From positions 1 to 64,000 of the forward strand of contig NZ_NERU01000009.1 of assembly GCF_003063265.1 (NCBI RefSeq): DNA of 64,000 nucleotides. The letters run 5' to 3'. The position numbers were made by a program, and so were the translations under genes. The stretch comes from Limnohabitans sp. WS1. Lineage in GTDB: Bacteria; Pseudomonadota; Gammaproteobacteria; Burkholderiales; Burkholderiaceae_C. Below are positions 33,829 through 42,484 of the stretch, piece by piece. A model generated the notes under the pieces. The model ran no database searches, was not told where the DNA came from, and saw only the letters and a program-made list of their open reading frames with translations. Within the stretch, counting starts at the first letter, position 1. Each line of letters starts with the position of its first letter.

Positions 33829-35474
33829 CCAGCCCCCACCTCAGCAAATCCCTGCTCAACAACTACCGCCAATGCCCCCGCAGGCTGTGGCTGGAGATGC
33901 AAGACCGGGCCGCCCGCAAAAAGGGCCTTGCGCCTGTGGCACAAGCGGTTTACAGCGCTGACACGACCAAGCGTTTTCTGGACGGGCATGTGATTGGGCG
34001 CATTGCCCAAGCCTGCTGGCCTGAAGGTGTGGACATCGAAAAAGCCAGCTGGATCACGGACGAAGACACCGGCCACCGCCAGCGCGACCTGAACTACGCC
34101 ACGCACCTCACATACCAGTGGATGCAAGACCAGCGCCGCCCCCTGTTTGAAGCCACCTTCCAGCACCAAAACCTGCTGGTCATGGCCGACGTCATGGTGT
34201 CCCGGCGGCACGGCCACCGCGTCTACTGGCAAATGATCGAAGTCAAGTCGAGCACCACCCCCAAGGACTACCACATCACCGACCTGGCCACCCAAGCTTG
34301 GGTGGCCGAACAAAGCGGCGTGGACCTGGACAGCGTGGCGCTGCTGCTGGTGAACAAAGGCTTTGAACTGCACACCGCTGGCGACTACACCGGCCTGCTG
34401 GGCCTGCACGACGACCCCGACCTGCAAGCCCAAGTGCGCCAGGCACAGCAACAAATGCCCGCCACCCTGCGCGGCGCGGCCCAAACCCTGGCGCTGCGCC
34501 AAGAACCCCTCAAACACCAGCCCGGCGACCAATGCACCAGCCCCTTTGAATGCCCCTACATCGGCCACTGCACCGGAAAAACCACTGAACAAACTGCGAA
34601 ACAAACCACCCCGCAGCCCGTGCCCATCCGCTTTTACAACGACCGGGGCGGTGCCAAAGCACAAACACTCATCGACGCCGGCCACACCGACCTGCGCCAA
34701 GTGCCGCCCGCTACCATCGCCCGCTTGTGGAACGGCAGCACCGACACCCACGGCGTGAACCAACGCCTGGCCCAAGCCGTGCGTACGGGGCGAGTCGTGA
34801 TGGACCGCGCCGGTGCCCAAGCCGCACTGCAAACCCTGAGCTGGCCGGTGCAACACCTCGACTTTGAAACCATCAGCTTTGTGGCGCCCGTGTGGCCCGG
34901 CACGCAAAGCGGGCAACACATCCCGTTTCAATACAGCCTGCATCGGCAAGCCCAAAGCGGCCAAGTGCTCGGTCACGCCGAATTTTTGGACACCACCGGC
35001 CAAGACCCGCGCCGCTCACTGGCGGAGCAACTCGTCAAAGACATCGTCCCCTGCTGCACCGTGCTGGCCTGGAACGACTCGTTTGAACGCACCGTCATCC
35101 GCGACCTGGCCGAGCAATTTGCCGACCTGCGCCAAGCGCTGATGCGCATCCACGACCAAGTGCAAGACCTGCTGCCCATCGTGCGGCGACACTACTTTCA
35201 CCCCGACATGGCCCAAGCCGAAGGCAGCACCTTCAGCATCAAAACCGTGCTGCCGTGCATGGCGGCGCACCTGCAATACAGCCAGCTGGGCACCGTACAA
35301 AACGGCAGCGAAGCCCAACTGGCCTACCTGCTGGCCGCCGCGCCCCCCGGCGCAGAAAAAGAACCCGGCCAACCCATCACCCCAGCCGAACGCCAACAAG
35401 CCCGAAAAGACTTGCTGGCGTATTGCGGGTTGGATACGGAGGCGATGGTGGAAATCGTCAAGTCTTTGAAATGA
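33825..35474 (+). CDS. DUF2779 nuclease: Cas4-like domain plus DEDD exonuclease-like domain
   Basis: A 549-residue protein. The N-terminus LSKSLLNNYRQCPRRLWLE and the block MADVM...MIEVKSSTT have the PD-(D/E)XK layout of Cas4/RecB-type nucleases. A cysteine set (RQCP near the start; CTSPFECPYIGHC at about residues 237-249) could hold a [4Fe-4S] cluster. The C-terminal DUF2779 part has HLDFETISF, WNDSFERTVIRDLA and LLAYCGLDTEAMVEI, which resemble the three Exo motifs of DnaQ/RNase D exonucleases. It overlaps the Abi_2 gene upstream and a DUF1016 remnant downstream. A DNA-processing role in defence is inferred from context. Confidence 0.8.
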   Translation: MTSPHLSKSLLNNYRQCPRRLWLEMQDRAARKKGLAPVAQAVYSADTTKRFLDGHVIGRIAQACWPEGVDIEKASWITDEDTGHRQRDLNYATHLTYQWMQDQRRPLFEATFQHQNLLVMADVMVSRRHGHRVYWQMIEVKSSTTPKDYHITDLATQAWVAEQSGVDLDSVALLLVNKGFELHTAGDYTGLLGLHDDPDLQAQVRQAQQQMPATLRGAAQTLALRQEPLKHQPGDQCTSPFECPYIGHCTGKTTEQTAKQTTPQPVPIRFYNDRGGAKAQTLIDAGHTDLRQVPPATIARLWNGSTDTHGVNQRLAQAVRTGRVVMDRAGAQAALQTLSWPVQHLDFETISFVAPVWPGTQSGQHIPFQYSLHRQAQSGQVLGHAEFLDTTGQDPRRSLAEQLVKDIVPCCTVLAWNDSFERTVIRDLAEQFADLRQALMRIHDQVQDLLPIVRRHYFHPDMAQAEGSTFSIKTVLPCMAAHLQYSQLGTVQNGSEAQLAYLLAAAPPGAEKEPGQPITPAERQQARKDLLAYCGLDTEAMVEIVKSLK

Positions 35475-35866
35475 ATTCTGATCAACAACAGGCTTCACTG
35501 GCCCCAAATGGCTACACCGACTTCCTGAAGGAAGTCAAAACCCAGATACGCCAGCGGCAGTTCTAGGCCCTGCGAGCGGTCAACAAAGAACTGTTGGCGC
35601 TTTACTGGTGGCTGGGCGAAAACATCAGCCAAAGACAAGAGGCACTCGGCTGGGGCAAGGCCGTGGTCGAAAACCTGGCGCGAGACCTGCAAACAGAGTT
35701 CCCGGGGCGCAACGGGTTTTCAGCCCCAAACCTGTGGCTTATGCGCCAGTTTTACAACGAATACCGCGACAAGCCAAAACTCCAATCGCTGATAGGAGAA
35801 ATCAGCTGGTCTAAAAACCTGCTCGTCATGGCCCGCTGCAAAGACGACTTGCCCAGCCCTGGATAA
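35471..35866 (+). pseudogene. DUF1016 (YhcG-type) nuclease pseudogene
   Basis: The ATG at 35471 overlaps the DUF2779 stop. The frame reads YTDFLKEVKTQIRQRQF, then an in-frame TAG (35564-35566), then ALRAVNKELLALYWWLGENI and further typical DUF1016 N-domain sequence (WGKAVVENLARDLQTEFPG, NLWLMRQFYNEYRD). The TAG stands where relatives have a codon such as CAG. The frame ends at 35866 after about 130 residues, so the whole C-terminal nuclease domain is missing. An intact relative lies at 42485-43561. Confidence 0.85.
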
Positions 35867-35901
35867 ATTGCAGCACGCCTGCAAGGCTGGTTTTATTTGC
35901 A

Positions 35902-35970
35902 GGAGCCCACCCCTGTGGGCGATGGGCGTGGAACACGCCCTGCAAACCATCGCCCACAGGGGTGGGCTCC
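35902..35970. repeat. Palindromic REP-like element with different stems
   Basis: Perfect 24-base arms (35902-35925 and 35947-35970) enclose a 21-base centre. Each arm forms its own hairpin: GCCCAC, loop CCCT, GTGGGC (35905-35920) and GCCCAC, loop AGGG, GTGGGC (35952-35967). The flanks AGGAGC...GCTCCTAC and the GATGGG after hairpin 1 match the other elements, so this is the same design with new stem sequences. It lies in the 286-base gap before the SNF2 helicase. Confidence 0.85.
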
Positions 35971-36152
35971 TACGAAAGGTGGCTCTGGTCTTTTTTAAAG
36001 GGCAATGCGGTTGCGGTCGCTTTCAAACCTTCTGGCTGACGAAAAGCTGACGGCTCATGCATAACAAAAAAATACAATTTTGAAAACTAAAATGTAAATA
36101 AAGACATTACGATCAGTCGTTTTTTGAATCTCTTTAGGCGCACAGCCGATTC

Positions 36153-39101
36153 ATGCTTCTGACGCCCCACCAAGCCAAATACATCGCGCACGACCTGACC
36201 CTGCAGCACGCAGGCGGCGGGCTTGAGCGTTTGAGCCAGGCGCTGTTCAACGCCAGCGTGGACCTCAACCCGCACCAGATCGAGGCGGCGGTGTTTGCGC
36301 TGCGCTCGCCGCTGAGCAAAGGCGTGCTGTTGGCCGACGAGGTGGGTCTGGGCAAAACCATCGAGGCGGGCATTGTGCTCTGCCAATACTGGGCCGAGCG
36401 CAAGCGGCAGCTGCTGGTCATTTGCCCCGCATCGCTGCGCAAGCAATGGGCGCTGGAGCTGCAAGACAAATTCAACCTGCCCGCCGTGGTGCTGGACTCC
36501 AAAACCTGGCGCGAAGCCCAGCGCCAAGGCTTGGCCCCGCTGCGCCAAAAAGCCGTGGTGGTCATGTCCTATGCCTACGCCACCCGCATCAAAGAAGAGG
36601 TGCGGTCCATGGCCTGGGACTTGGTCGTCATCGACGAAGCCCACAAACTGCGCAACGCCTACCGCGAGAGCAACAAAATTGGCCAAGCCATCCGCTGGGC
36701 CACGGGCGACAGCCGCAAGCTGCTGCTCACGGCCACGCCGCTGCAAAACTCAATTTTGGAGCTGTACGGCCTGTCCACCCTGATCGACGACAGCATCTTT
36801 GGCGACATCAACGCCTTCAAAAGCCAGTTCACCGGGGCAGGCGGCGACTTGGCTGGCCTGCGCCAACGGCTCGACAGCTTTTGCAAACGCACCCTGCGCA
36901 AAGACGTGACCGAGTACATCAAGTACACCGAGCGAAAAGCCATCACGCAAAAGTTCCGGTCCACCGACGATGAACACCGTTTTTATGAAGCCGTCAGCGA
37001 CTACCTGACCCGCGAAGACAGCTACGCCATTCCCCGCCGCCAACGCCACCTGACCGAGCTGGTGCTGCGCAAGCTGCTGGCGTCCAGCTCGTTGGCCATT
37101 GCGGGCACTTTGGGGGTGATGAAAGAGCGCCTGCAAAAACTGCGCGACCAAAAAATCCAGAACACTGCCGACTGGGAGCAAAACGACTGGATCGAAACCC
37201 TGGTCAGCCAGGAAGAAATGGAAGAAGACCTGCTGGACGAAATCCTCAACGCCAGCGATGAAACACCAGAAACAGGGACGACCGCTGCTCCCACAGACCC
37301 CGCCCAGCTCGACCGCCAACGCCTGAACGCCGAAATTGCCGAGCTGGACCGCCTGCACGCCTGGGCGCAAGGCATCGGCACCGATACCAAAACCACCGCC
37401 TTGCTGCAAGCGCTGGATGTGGGCTTCAACGCGTTTGCCCAAATGCAAACGGGCGGTACCGCCCAACGCAAAGCGCTCATCTTCACCGAGTCGCGCCGCA
37501 CGCAGGAATACCTCAAACGCTTTCTGGAACAAAACGGCCACGAGGGCAAAGTGGTGCTGTTCAGCGGCACCAACTCAGGCCCCGAGGCCAGCAACATCTA
37601 TGAACGCTGGCTCACGGCCAACCAAGGCACGGGACGCATCAGCGGCTCGCGAGACATCGACATCCGCACCGCGCTGATCGAACACTTTCGGGACGAAGCC
37701 GACATTCTGATCGCCACCGAAGCTGCTGCCGAGGGCGTGAACATGCAGTTTTGTTCACTCGTCATCAACTACGACCTGCCCTGGAACCCCCAGCGCGTGG
37801 AGCAGCGCATTGGCCGCTGCCACCGCTACGGCCAAAAGCACGACGTGGTCGTCATCAACTTTTTCAACGAACGCAACCACGCCGACGCCCGCGTGCTGGA
37901 GCTGCTGGCCGTCAAGTTCAAACTGTTCGACGGCGTGTTTGGCGCATCCGACGAAGTGCTGGGCAGCATCGAATCCGGTGTGGACATCGAGCGGCGCATT
38001 CTGGACATCTACCGCACCTGCCGCACGCCCGCGCAAATCGACGCCGCCTTTGCCGCGCTGGGCCAGGCCATGAAACCAGCCATTGACGAGCGCATGGCGC
38101 ACACCCGCAGCCAGCTGCTGGAAGTGTTTGACGCCGAAGTGCACGAACGCCTGCGCCTGCAGCGGCAGGACACCCTGAGCCACCTCAACCAATTCAGCCG
38201 CCGGTTTTGGGACCTGACCCGCCATGTGCTGGCCGGGCAAGCCTGGTTTGACGAAGCGCAACTGAGCTTTGACCTGCCCGCGCCCACCGCTGCGGGCCTG
38301 GTCGCGGGCATCTCGGCAGGCCGCTACCACCTCATCTCGCGTGAAAAACCCAGCGACGTGAATTCACTGGCCGTGAACGACCCCAGCTTGGACGCCCACA
38401 CCTACCGCCTGTCTCACCCCCTGGGCGAATGGGTGGTGCACGCTGCCTGCCAAGCCAGCACCCCGATGCAGCACCTGGTGTTTGACACACGGCAAACCGA
38501 AGCCCGCGTCTCGGTGGTCGAAGCGCTGCGCGGCCAATCGGGTGTGCTCACCCTGCAAAAGCTCACGGTGGACAGCTTTGAAAAACAGGAATACCTGCTG
38601 TTCTCGGCCCTGACCGACGCCGGGCAATCCCTGGACCAAGAGACCTGCGAAAAACTCATGGCCACGCCCGCCACGCTGCAAAACAGCGGCGACCTGTCCC
38701 AGGCCACCCGCCTGCAACAAGAAGCCCAACGCCACGCCGACGCCACCGTAGCCCTCGCGCTGGAGACCAACAGTGCGCACTTCAACGAAGGCCGCGACAA
38801 GCTCGACCGCTGGGCCGAAGACATGGTCAAAGCCGCCGAGCAGGCTCTCAAAAACACCAAAGACCAAATCAAAGTGGCCCAGCGCGAAGCCCGCCAGGCC
38901 ACCACCCTGGCCGAACAGCAAGCCGCCCAAGAGCGCATCGCCAAGCTCGAACGCCAAAAAACTCGCCAACGCCGCGAGATCTACGACGTAGGAGACGAAA
39001 TCGACGCCAAGCGCAACCAACTGATCGACCAGCTCACCCAGCGCATGAAGCAAAAAGTGCAGACCGAACACCTGTTCACCCTGCAATGGACGGTGACATG
39101 A
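36153..39101 (+). CDS. SNF2-family helicase/ATPase (HepA-like) of the defence operon
   Basis: A 982-residue superfamily 2 ATPase. Walker A LLADEVGLGKTIEAG is at about residues 56-70, motif II VVIDEAHKLRN near 158-168, motif III TATPLQNS, and the C-lobe has VVLFSGTNS and the motif VI-type RVEQRIGRCHRYGQ near 547-560. The C-terminal third (about residues 860-970) is a long charged coiled coil. It first contacts or translocates DNA; no nuclease motif is seen. It is the first gene of an eight-gene operon, and its stop overlaps the next start. Context (Mod, Res, DUF1016) points to phage restriction. Confidence 0.88.
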   Translation: MLLTPHQAKYIAHDLTLQHAGGGLERLSQALFNASVDLNPHQIEAAVFALRSPLSKGVLLADEVGLGKTIEAGIVLCQYWAERKRQLLVICPASLRKQWALELQDKFNLPAVVLDSKTWREAQRQGLAPLRQKAVVVMSYAYATRIKEEVRSMAWDLVVIDEAHKLRNAYRESNKIGQAIRWATGDSRKLLLTATPLQNSILELYGLSTLIDDSIFGDINAFKSQFTGAGGDLAGLRQRLDSFCKRTLRKDVTEYIKYTERKAITQKFRSTDDEHRFYEAVSDYLTREDSYAIPRRQRHLTELVLRKLLASSSLAIAGTLGVMKERLQKLRDQKIQNTADWEQNDWIETLVSQEEMEEDLLDEILNASDETPETGTTAAPTDPAQLDRQRLNAEIAELDRLHAWAQGIGTDTKTTALLQALDVGFNAFAQMQTGGTAQRKALIFTESRRTQEYLKRFLEQNGHEGKVVLFSGTNSGPEASNIYERWLTANQGTGRISGSRDIDIRTALIEHFRDEADILIATEAAAEGVNMQFCSLVINYDLPWNPQRVEQRIGRCHRYGQKHDVVVINFFNERNHADARVLELLAVKFKLFDGVFGASDEVLGSIESGVDIERRILDIYRTCRTPAQIDAAFAALGQAMKPAIDERMAHTRSQLLEVFDAEVHERLRLQRQDTLSHLNQFSRRFWDLTRHVLAGQAWFDEAQLSFDLPAPTAAGLVAGISAGRYHLISREKPSDVNSLAVNDPSLDAHTYRLSHPLGEWVVHAACQASTPMQHLVFDTRQTEARVSVVEALRGQSGVLTLQKLTVDSFEKQEYLLFSALTDAGQSLDQETCEKLMATPATLQNSGDLSQATRLQQEAQRHADATVALALETNSAHFNEGRDKLDRWAEDMVKAAEQALKNTKDQIKVAQREARQATTLAEQQAAQERIAKLERQKTRQRREIYDVGDEIDAKRNQLIDQLTQRMKQKVQTEHLFTLQWTVT

Positions 39102-40528
39102 CCGCCAACACCACTTTGTCAGCGCTGCAAGCCATGGAGCCAGGTGCCAGTGCCGATGCCTGGCCAGACGCCTTGCCCTCCGGCGAATCCGAAACCGTCG
39201 AATTCAAAACCAGCCTGGCCGAACTCAAGCAAGGCCTGATCTCGCTCGTGGCCATGCTCAACAAACACGGGCAGGCCGATCTGTGGTTTGGCATCGCCCC
39301 CAGTGGCAAACCAACGGGCCTCATGGCCAACGAGAAAACCTTGCGCGACGTATCGCAAGCCCTGGGGGCGCACATCGATCCTCGGCTCTACCCCGAAATC
39401 ACCTCGGTCGACGTGGCGGGCAAAACCTGCCTGCGCGTGCAAGCCACAGGCCACCAAAAGCCGTACTTCGCGCATGGCCGCGCCTACATCCGCGTGGCCG
39501 ACGAAGACCGGCAAATGAGCGCCCGCGAACTCGAAAGCCTGATCCTCAAGCGCAACAGCGCCGCCCTGCGCTGGGACAACGAGCCCTGCACCACGCCCCT
39601 GGCCGAGCTGAGCGAAGACAAAATCCGCCACTTTGTGGAACGGGCCGGACTGCCTTGGGACAACCCGACCAACGCCCTGACCAAACTCGGCCTGCTGCCC
39701 GGTGGGCAACTTCTCAACGCCGCCCGCCTGTTCTTTGCGCACCAGCCCATCCAGCTGCGCTGCGCCTTGTTTGCCAGCACCACCAGCGCCACCATCCTCG
39801 ACCGCCACGACTTCGATGGCGACGTGCTCGAACTGATTGAAGAGGCCGAAAAATACATCCTCAAACACATCCACATTGGCATGCGTCTGGAAGGCATGCG
39901 CCGGGTGGATGTGCCCGAAATCTCGCGTGCGGCCCTGCGCGAAGCCATCATCAACGCCTTTTGCCACCGCGACTGGCGCGACCCGGATTACATCCAGATC
40001 GCCGTTTACAAAAACCGGGTCGAAATCCGCAACCCCGGCGGCCTCTTTGACGGCCTGACCTTTGAACAAATGCGCCGGGGCAACGTCTCACACCGCCGCA
40101 ACCCGCTGCTGGCAGACCTGTTCCGGCGCATTGACATGGTCGAAGCCTGGGGGCGCGGCATGCCCCTGATTCTGCAAAACGCCCCCGATGTCGAGTTCCG
40201 CGAGATCGCCCGGTTGTTTGTGGCCAGCTTTGAACGGCCCAGTGCGGCCGCAGTCAACACCCCAAAAACCGAGGCGACTGCCCCAAAAACTGGCCTGGAA
40301 CCACCAGAAAACGCCAAAGAAACACCAAAGAAACACACAAGAAACACCAAAGAACTGGTGTTGAAAGCCTTGCAGGCGCAGCCCGACATCACCGCCAAAG
40401 CCTTGGCTTTGGCACTCAAGCTGAGCGAAGCCAGTGTGCGCCACCACCTGCGTGTGCTGCAGGCCGCTCAACGCATTCGGCATGTCGGCCCGACCAAGGG
40501 CGGGCACTGGGAAGTGCTGGACGCATAA
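39098..40528 (+). CDS. AlbA_2/Schlafen-like ATP-binding protein with C-terminal winged helix
   Basis: A 476-residue protein. The N-terminal AlbA_2 (Schlafen AlbA-like) domain contains ESETVEFKTSLAELKQGLISLVAML and GRAYIRVADEDRQM. The middle is a HATPase_c_4-type GHKL domain with EISRAALREAIINAFCHRDW and EIRNPGGLFDGL, where NAFCHRDW gives the ATP-binding Asn. The C-terminal 70 residues form a winged helix (ALALALKLSEASVRHHLRVL) after a Thr/Pro/Lys-rich linker. The start 39098 overlaps the helicase TGA (ATGA); ATG 39086 is an alternative. The role is unknown; such proteins are common in defence islands and may sense or regulate. Confidence 0.82.
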   Translation: MTANTTLSALQAMEPGASADAWPDALPSGESETVEFKTSLAELKQGLISLVAMLNKHGQADLWFGIAPSGKPTGLMANEKTLRDVSQALGAHIDPRLYPEITSVDVAGKTCLRVQATGHQKPYFAHGRAYIRVADEDRQMSARELESLILKRNSAALRWDNEPCTTPLAELSEDKIRHFVERAGLPWDNPTNALTKLGLLPGGQLLNAARLFFAHQPIQLRCALFASTTSATILDRHDFDGDVLELIEEAEKYILKHIHIGMRLEGMRRVDVPEISRAALREAIINAFCHRDWRDPDYIQIAVYKNRVEIRNPGGLFDGLTFEQMRRGNVSHRRNPLLADLFRRIDMVEAWGRGMPLILQNAPDVEFREIARLFVASFERPSAAAVNTPKTEATAPKTGLEPPENAKETPKKHTRNTKELVLKALQAQPDITAKALALALKLSEASVRHHLRVLQAAQRIRHVGPTKGGHWEVLDA

Positions 40529-40552
40529 ACATTCCGTGAATCAAGGGACACC

Positions 40553-42475
40553 ATGAACAACAACACACAAACCGACGACCTGGGCCACAGCCCCGATGCC
40601 CTGGCCCAACGCAAAGCCGAGTTGCTGGCCCTGCTGGCGCAAACCGCGCCCGAACTCATCAGTGACAACCAGCTCAATGTGGCCAAGCTGCAAGAGCTGC
40701 TGGGCGAAGACCGCGTGGCATCGGACGAGCACTATGAACTGTCTTGGGCGGGCAAAACCGCCGCCCGCCGCGAGATTCAGAAAACCAGCAGCCACACCCT
40801 GCGGCCCGACGCCAACAACCCGGCGCAGGCCCAGCACATGCTGATCGAGGGCGAAAACCTGGAAGTGCTGCGCGTGCTGCAAAAAAGCTATTACGGCAAG
40901 GTCAAGATGATCTACATCGACCCGCCGTACAACACGGGCAACGACAGCTTTGTGTATCCCGACAACTACTCAGAAACGCTGGACGAATACCAGCGCCGCA
41001 CGGGCGAGAAAAACGAAGCGGGCTATTTGAACAAGCAAAGTTTGTGGAAAAAGAACAGCAAGGAAAGCGGTCAGTACCACAGCGCCTGGCTGTCCATGAT
41101 GTACCCGCGTTTGTATTTGGCTCGAAATTTGTTGCGCGATGACGGGGTGATTTTCATCAGCATTGATGACAACGAGGCAGCGAATTTGAAATTGCTTTGC
41201 GATGAGGTTTTTGGGTCAGAGAACTTTATTGCAAATGTACTTTGGCAAAAAAAATATGCAGTATCAAATGACGATCCAGGAATCGCTCCGATGCACGATC
41301 ATATTTTTGTTTATCAAAAAACTCCAAGTTTCGAAAGAAACCTTTTGCCACGAACTGAAAAGCAATTGTTAAGATATAAAAACCTTGACAACGATCCGCG
41401 GGGAGATTGGGGTTCTGATAATTATGTAAGTAATAAATCAAGGTTTGAGCGGCCGACATTATGGTATCCAATTAAACACCCTAAAAGCGGTGCTGATGTT
41501 TGGCCCGATGAGAGTGCAGTTTGGCGTTATTCAAAAGACCGACATGAAACTATGGTTGCTGAAAATCGTCTGTATTGGGGCCCGGGTCAAAGTTATGAAA
41601 AACCACGGCTCAAAAGATTCTTGACTGAAATACAAGATGGAACAGTACCGTCAACTTGGTGGCCATTTGAAATGGTTGGCCATAATGATGAAGGACAAAA
41701 AGAAACTGGTGAATTAATTGGAAAAAAAATATTTAGCACCCCAAAGCCCGTTCGTCTTTTGAATCAAATATTAAGCATAGCCACAAAAAGTGATTCATTA
41801 ATTTTAGACTTCTTTGCAGGCTCGGGAACTATAGCCCAAGCCGTGATGGAATTAAATCTCAAAGATGGTGGAAGTCGTCAGTGTATTTGTGTACAAATGC
41901 CCGAAGTCCTCGACGAAGACAGCGAAGCCTACAAAGCCGGTTACCGCACCATCGCTGACATCACCCGTGCCCGCATCGACAAAGTCATCGCCAAGCTCAA
42001 AGCCGAGCACCCCGACAAAACTGCCAAGCTGGCCTGCGCCCACTTCACCCTAGCCCCGTCCAACTTCAAGGTCTGGCGTGGCGACGCCAACAGCGCCGAG
42101 GCGCTGCGCGAACAGCTGCAACTGTTCCAAAGCGCCGAAAAGCAGGCCACAGGCACACAGGACCAGCCCGCCCAAACCGCCATGCTGGCCGAGCTGCTGC
42201 TCAAGCACGGCTTGGGCGCATTGGGCGTGCACGCCATCAGCAAGCCCACGGACATGGCCGGTGCCACGGTGTACCGCGTCCTCATGCCCGACAACACGCT
42301 CATGTTGTTGTGCTTTGACCCCTACACCGAGGCGCTGAAAACAGACATCGTCCAAGCCAAGCCCGCTCAGGTGGTCATGCTCAATTCGTGCTTTGTGGGC
42401 CCCAAAGCCGACGAACTGCTGGCCAACCTGCAGCTGGAACTGGCCGGGCTGGACATCGGTTTGACGGTGATTTGA
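40553..42475 (+). CDS. mod: Type III restriction-modification DNA methyltransferase Mod
   Basis: A 640-residue beta-class N6-adenine methyltransferase. The catalytic motif MIYIDPPYNTGND is at about residues 118-130 and the SAM motif ILDFFAGSGTIAQAV near 416-430, in the order typical of Mod. ISIDDNEAANLK is the conserved block after the catalytic domain. The central recognition region, about 41.15-41.88 kb, drops to roughly 35-40% GC by eye while both flanks are strongly GC rich, so the target-recognition segment appears imported. The specificity cannot be read from sequence. It is followed by a DUF1016 nuclease and Res. Confidence 0.92.
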   Translation: MNNNTQTDDLGHSPDALAQRKAELLALLAQTAPELISDNQLNVAKLQELLGEDRVASDEHYELSWAGKTAARREIQKTSSHTLRPDANNPAQAQHMLIEGENLEVLRVLQKSYYGKVKMIYIDPPYNTGNDSFVYPDNYSETLDEYQRRTGEKNEAGYLNKQSLWKKNSKESGQYHSAWLSMMYPRLYLARNLLRDDGVIFISIDDNEAANLKLLCDEVFGSENFIANVLWQKKYAVSNDDPGIAPMHDHIFVYQKTPSFERNLLPRTEKQLLRYKNLDNDPRGDWGSDNYVSNKSRFERPTLWYPIKHPKSGADVWPDESAVWRYSKDRHETMVAENRLYWGPGQSYEKPRLKRFLTEIQDGTVPSTWWPFEMVGHNDEGQKETGELIGKKIFSTPKPVRLLNQILSIATKSDSLILDFFAGSGTIAQAVMELNLKDGGSRQCICVQMPEVLDEDSEAYKAGYRTIADITRARIDKVIAKLKAEHPDKTAKLACAHFTLAPSNFKVWRGDANSAEALREQLQLFQSAEKQATGTQDQPAQTAMLAELLLKHGLGALGVHAISKPTDMAGATVYRVLMPDNTLMLLCFDPYTEALKTDIVQAKPAQVVMLNSCFVGPKADELLANLQLELAGLDIGLTVI

Positions 42476-42484
42476 GGAGTCGCC

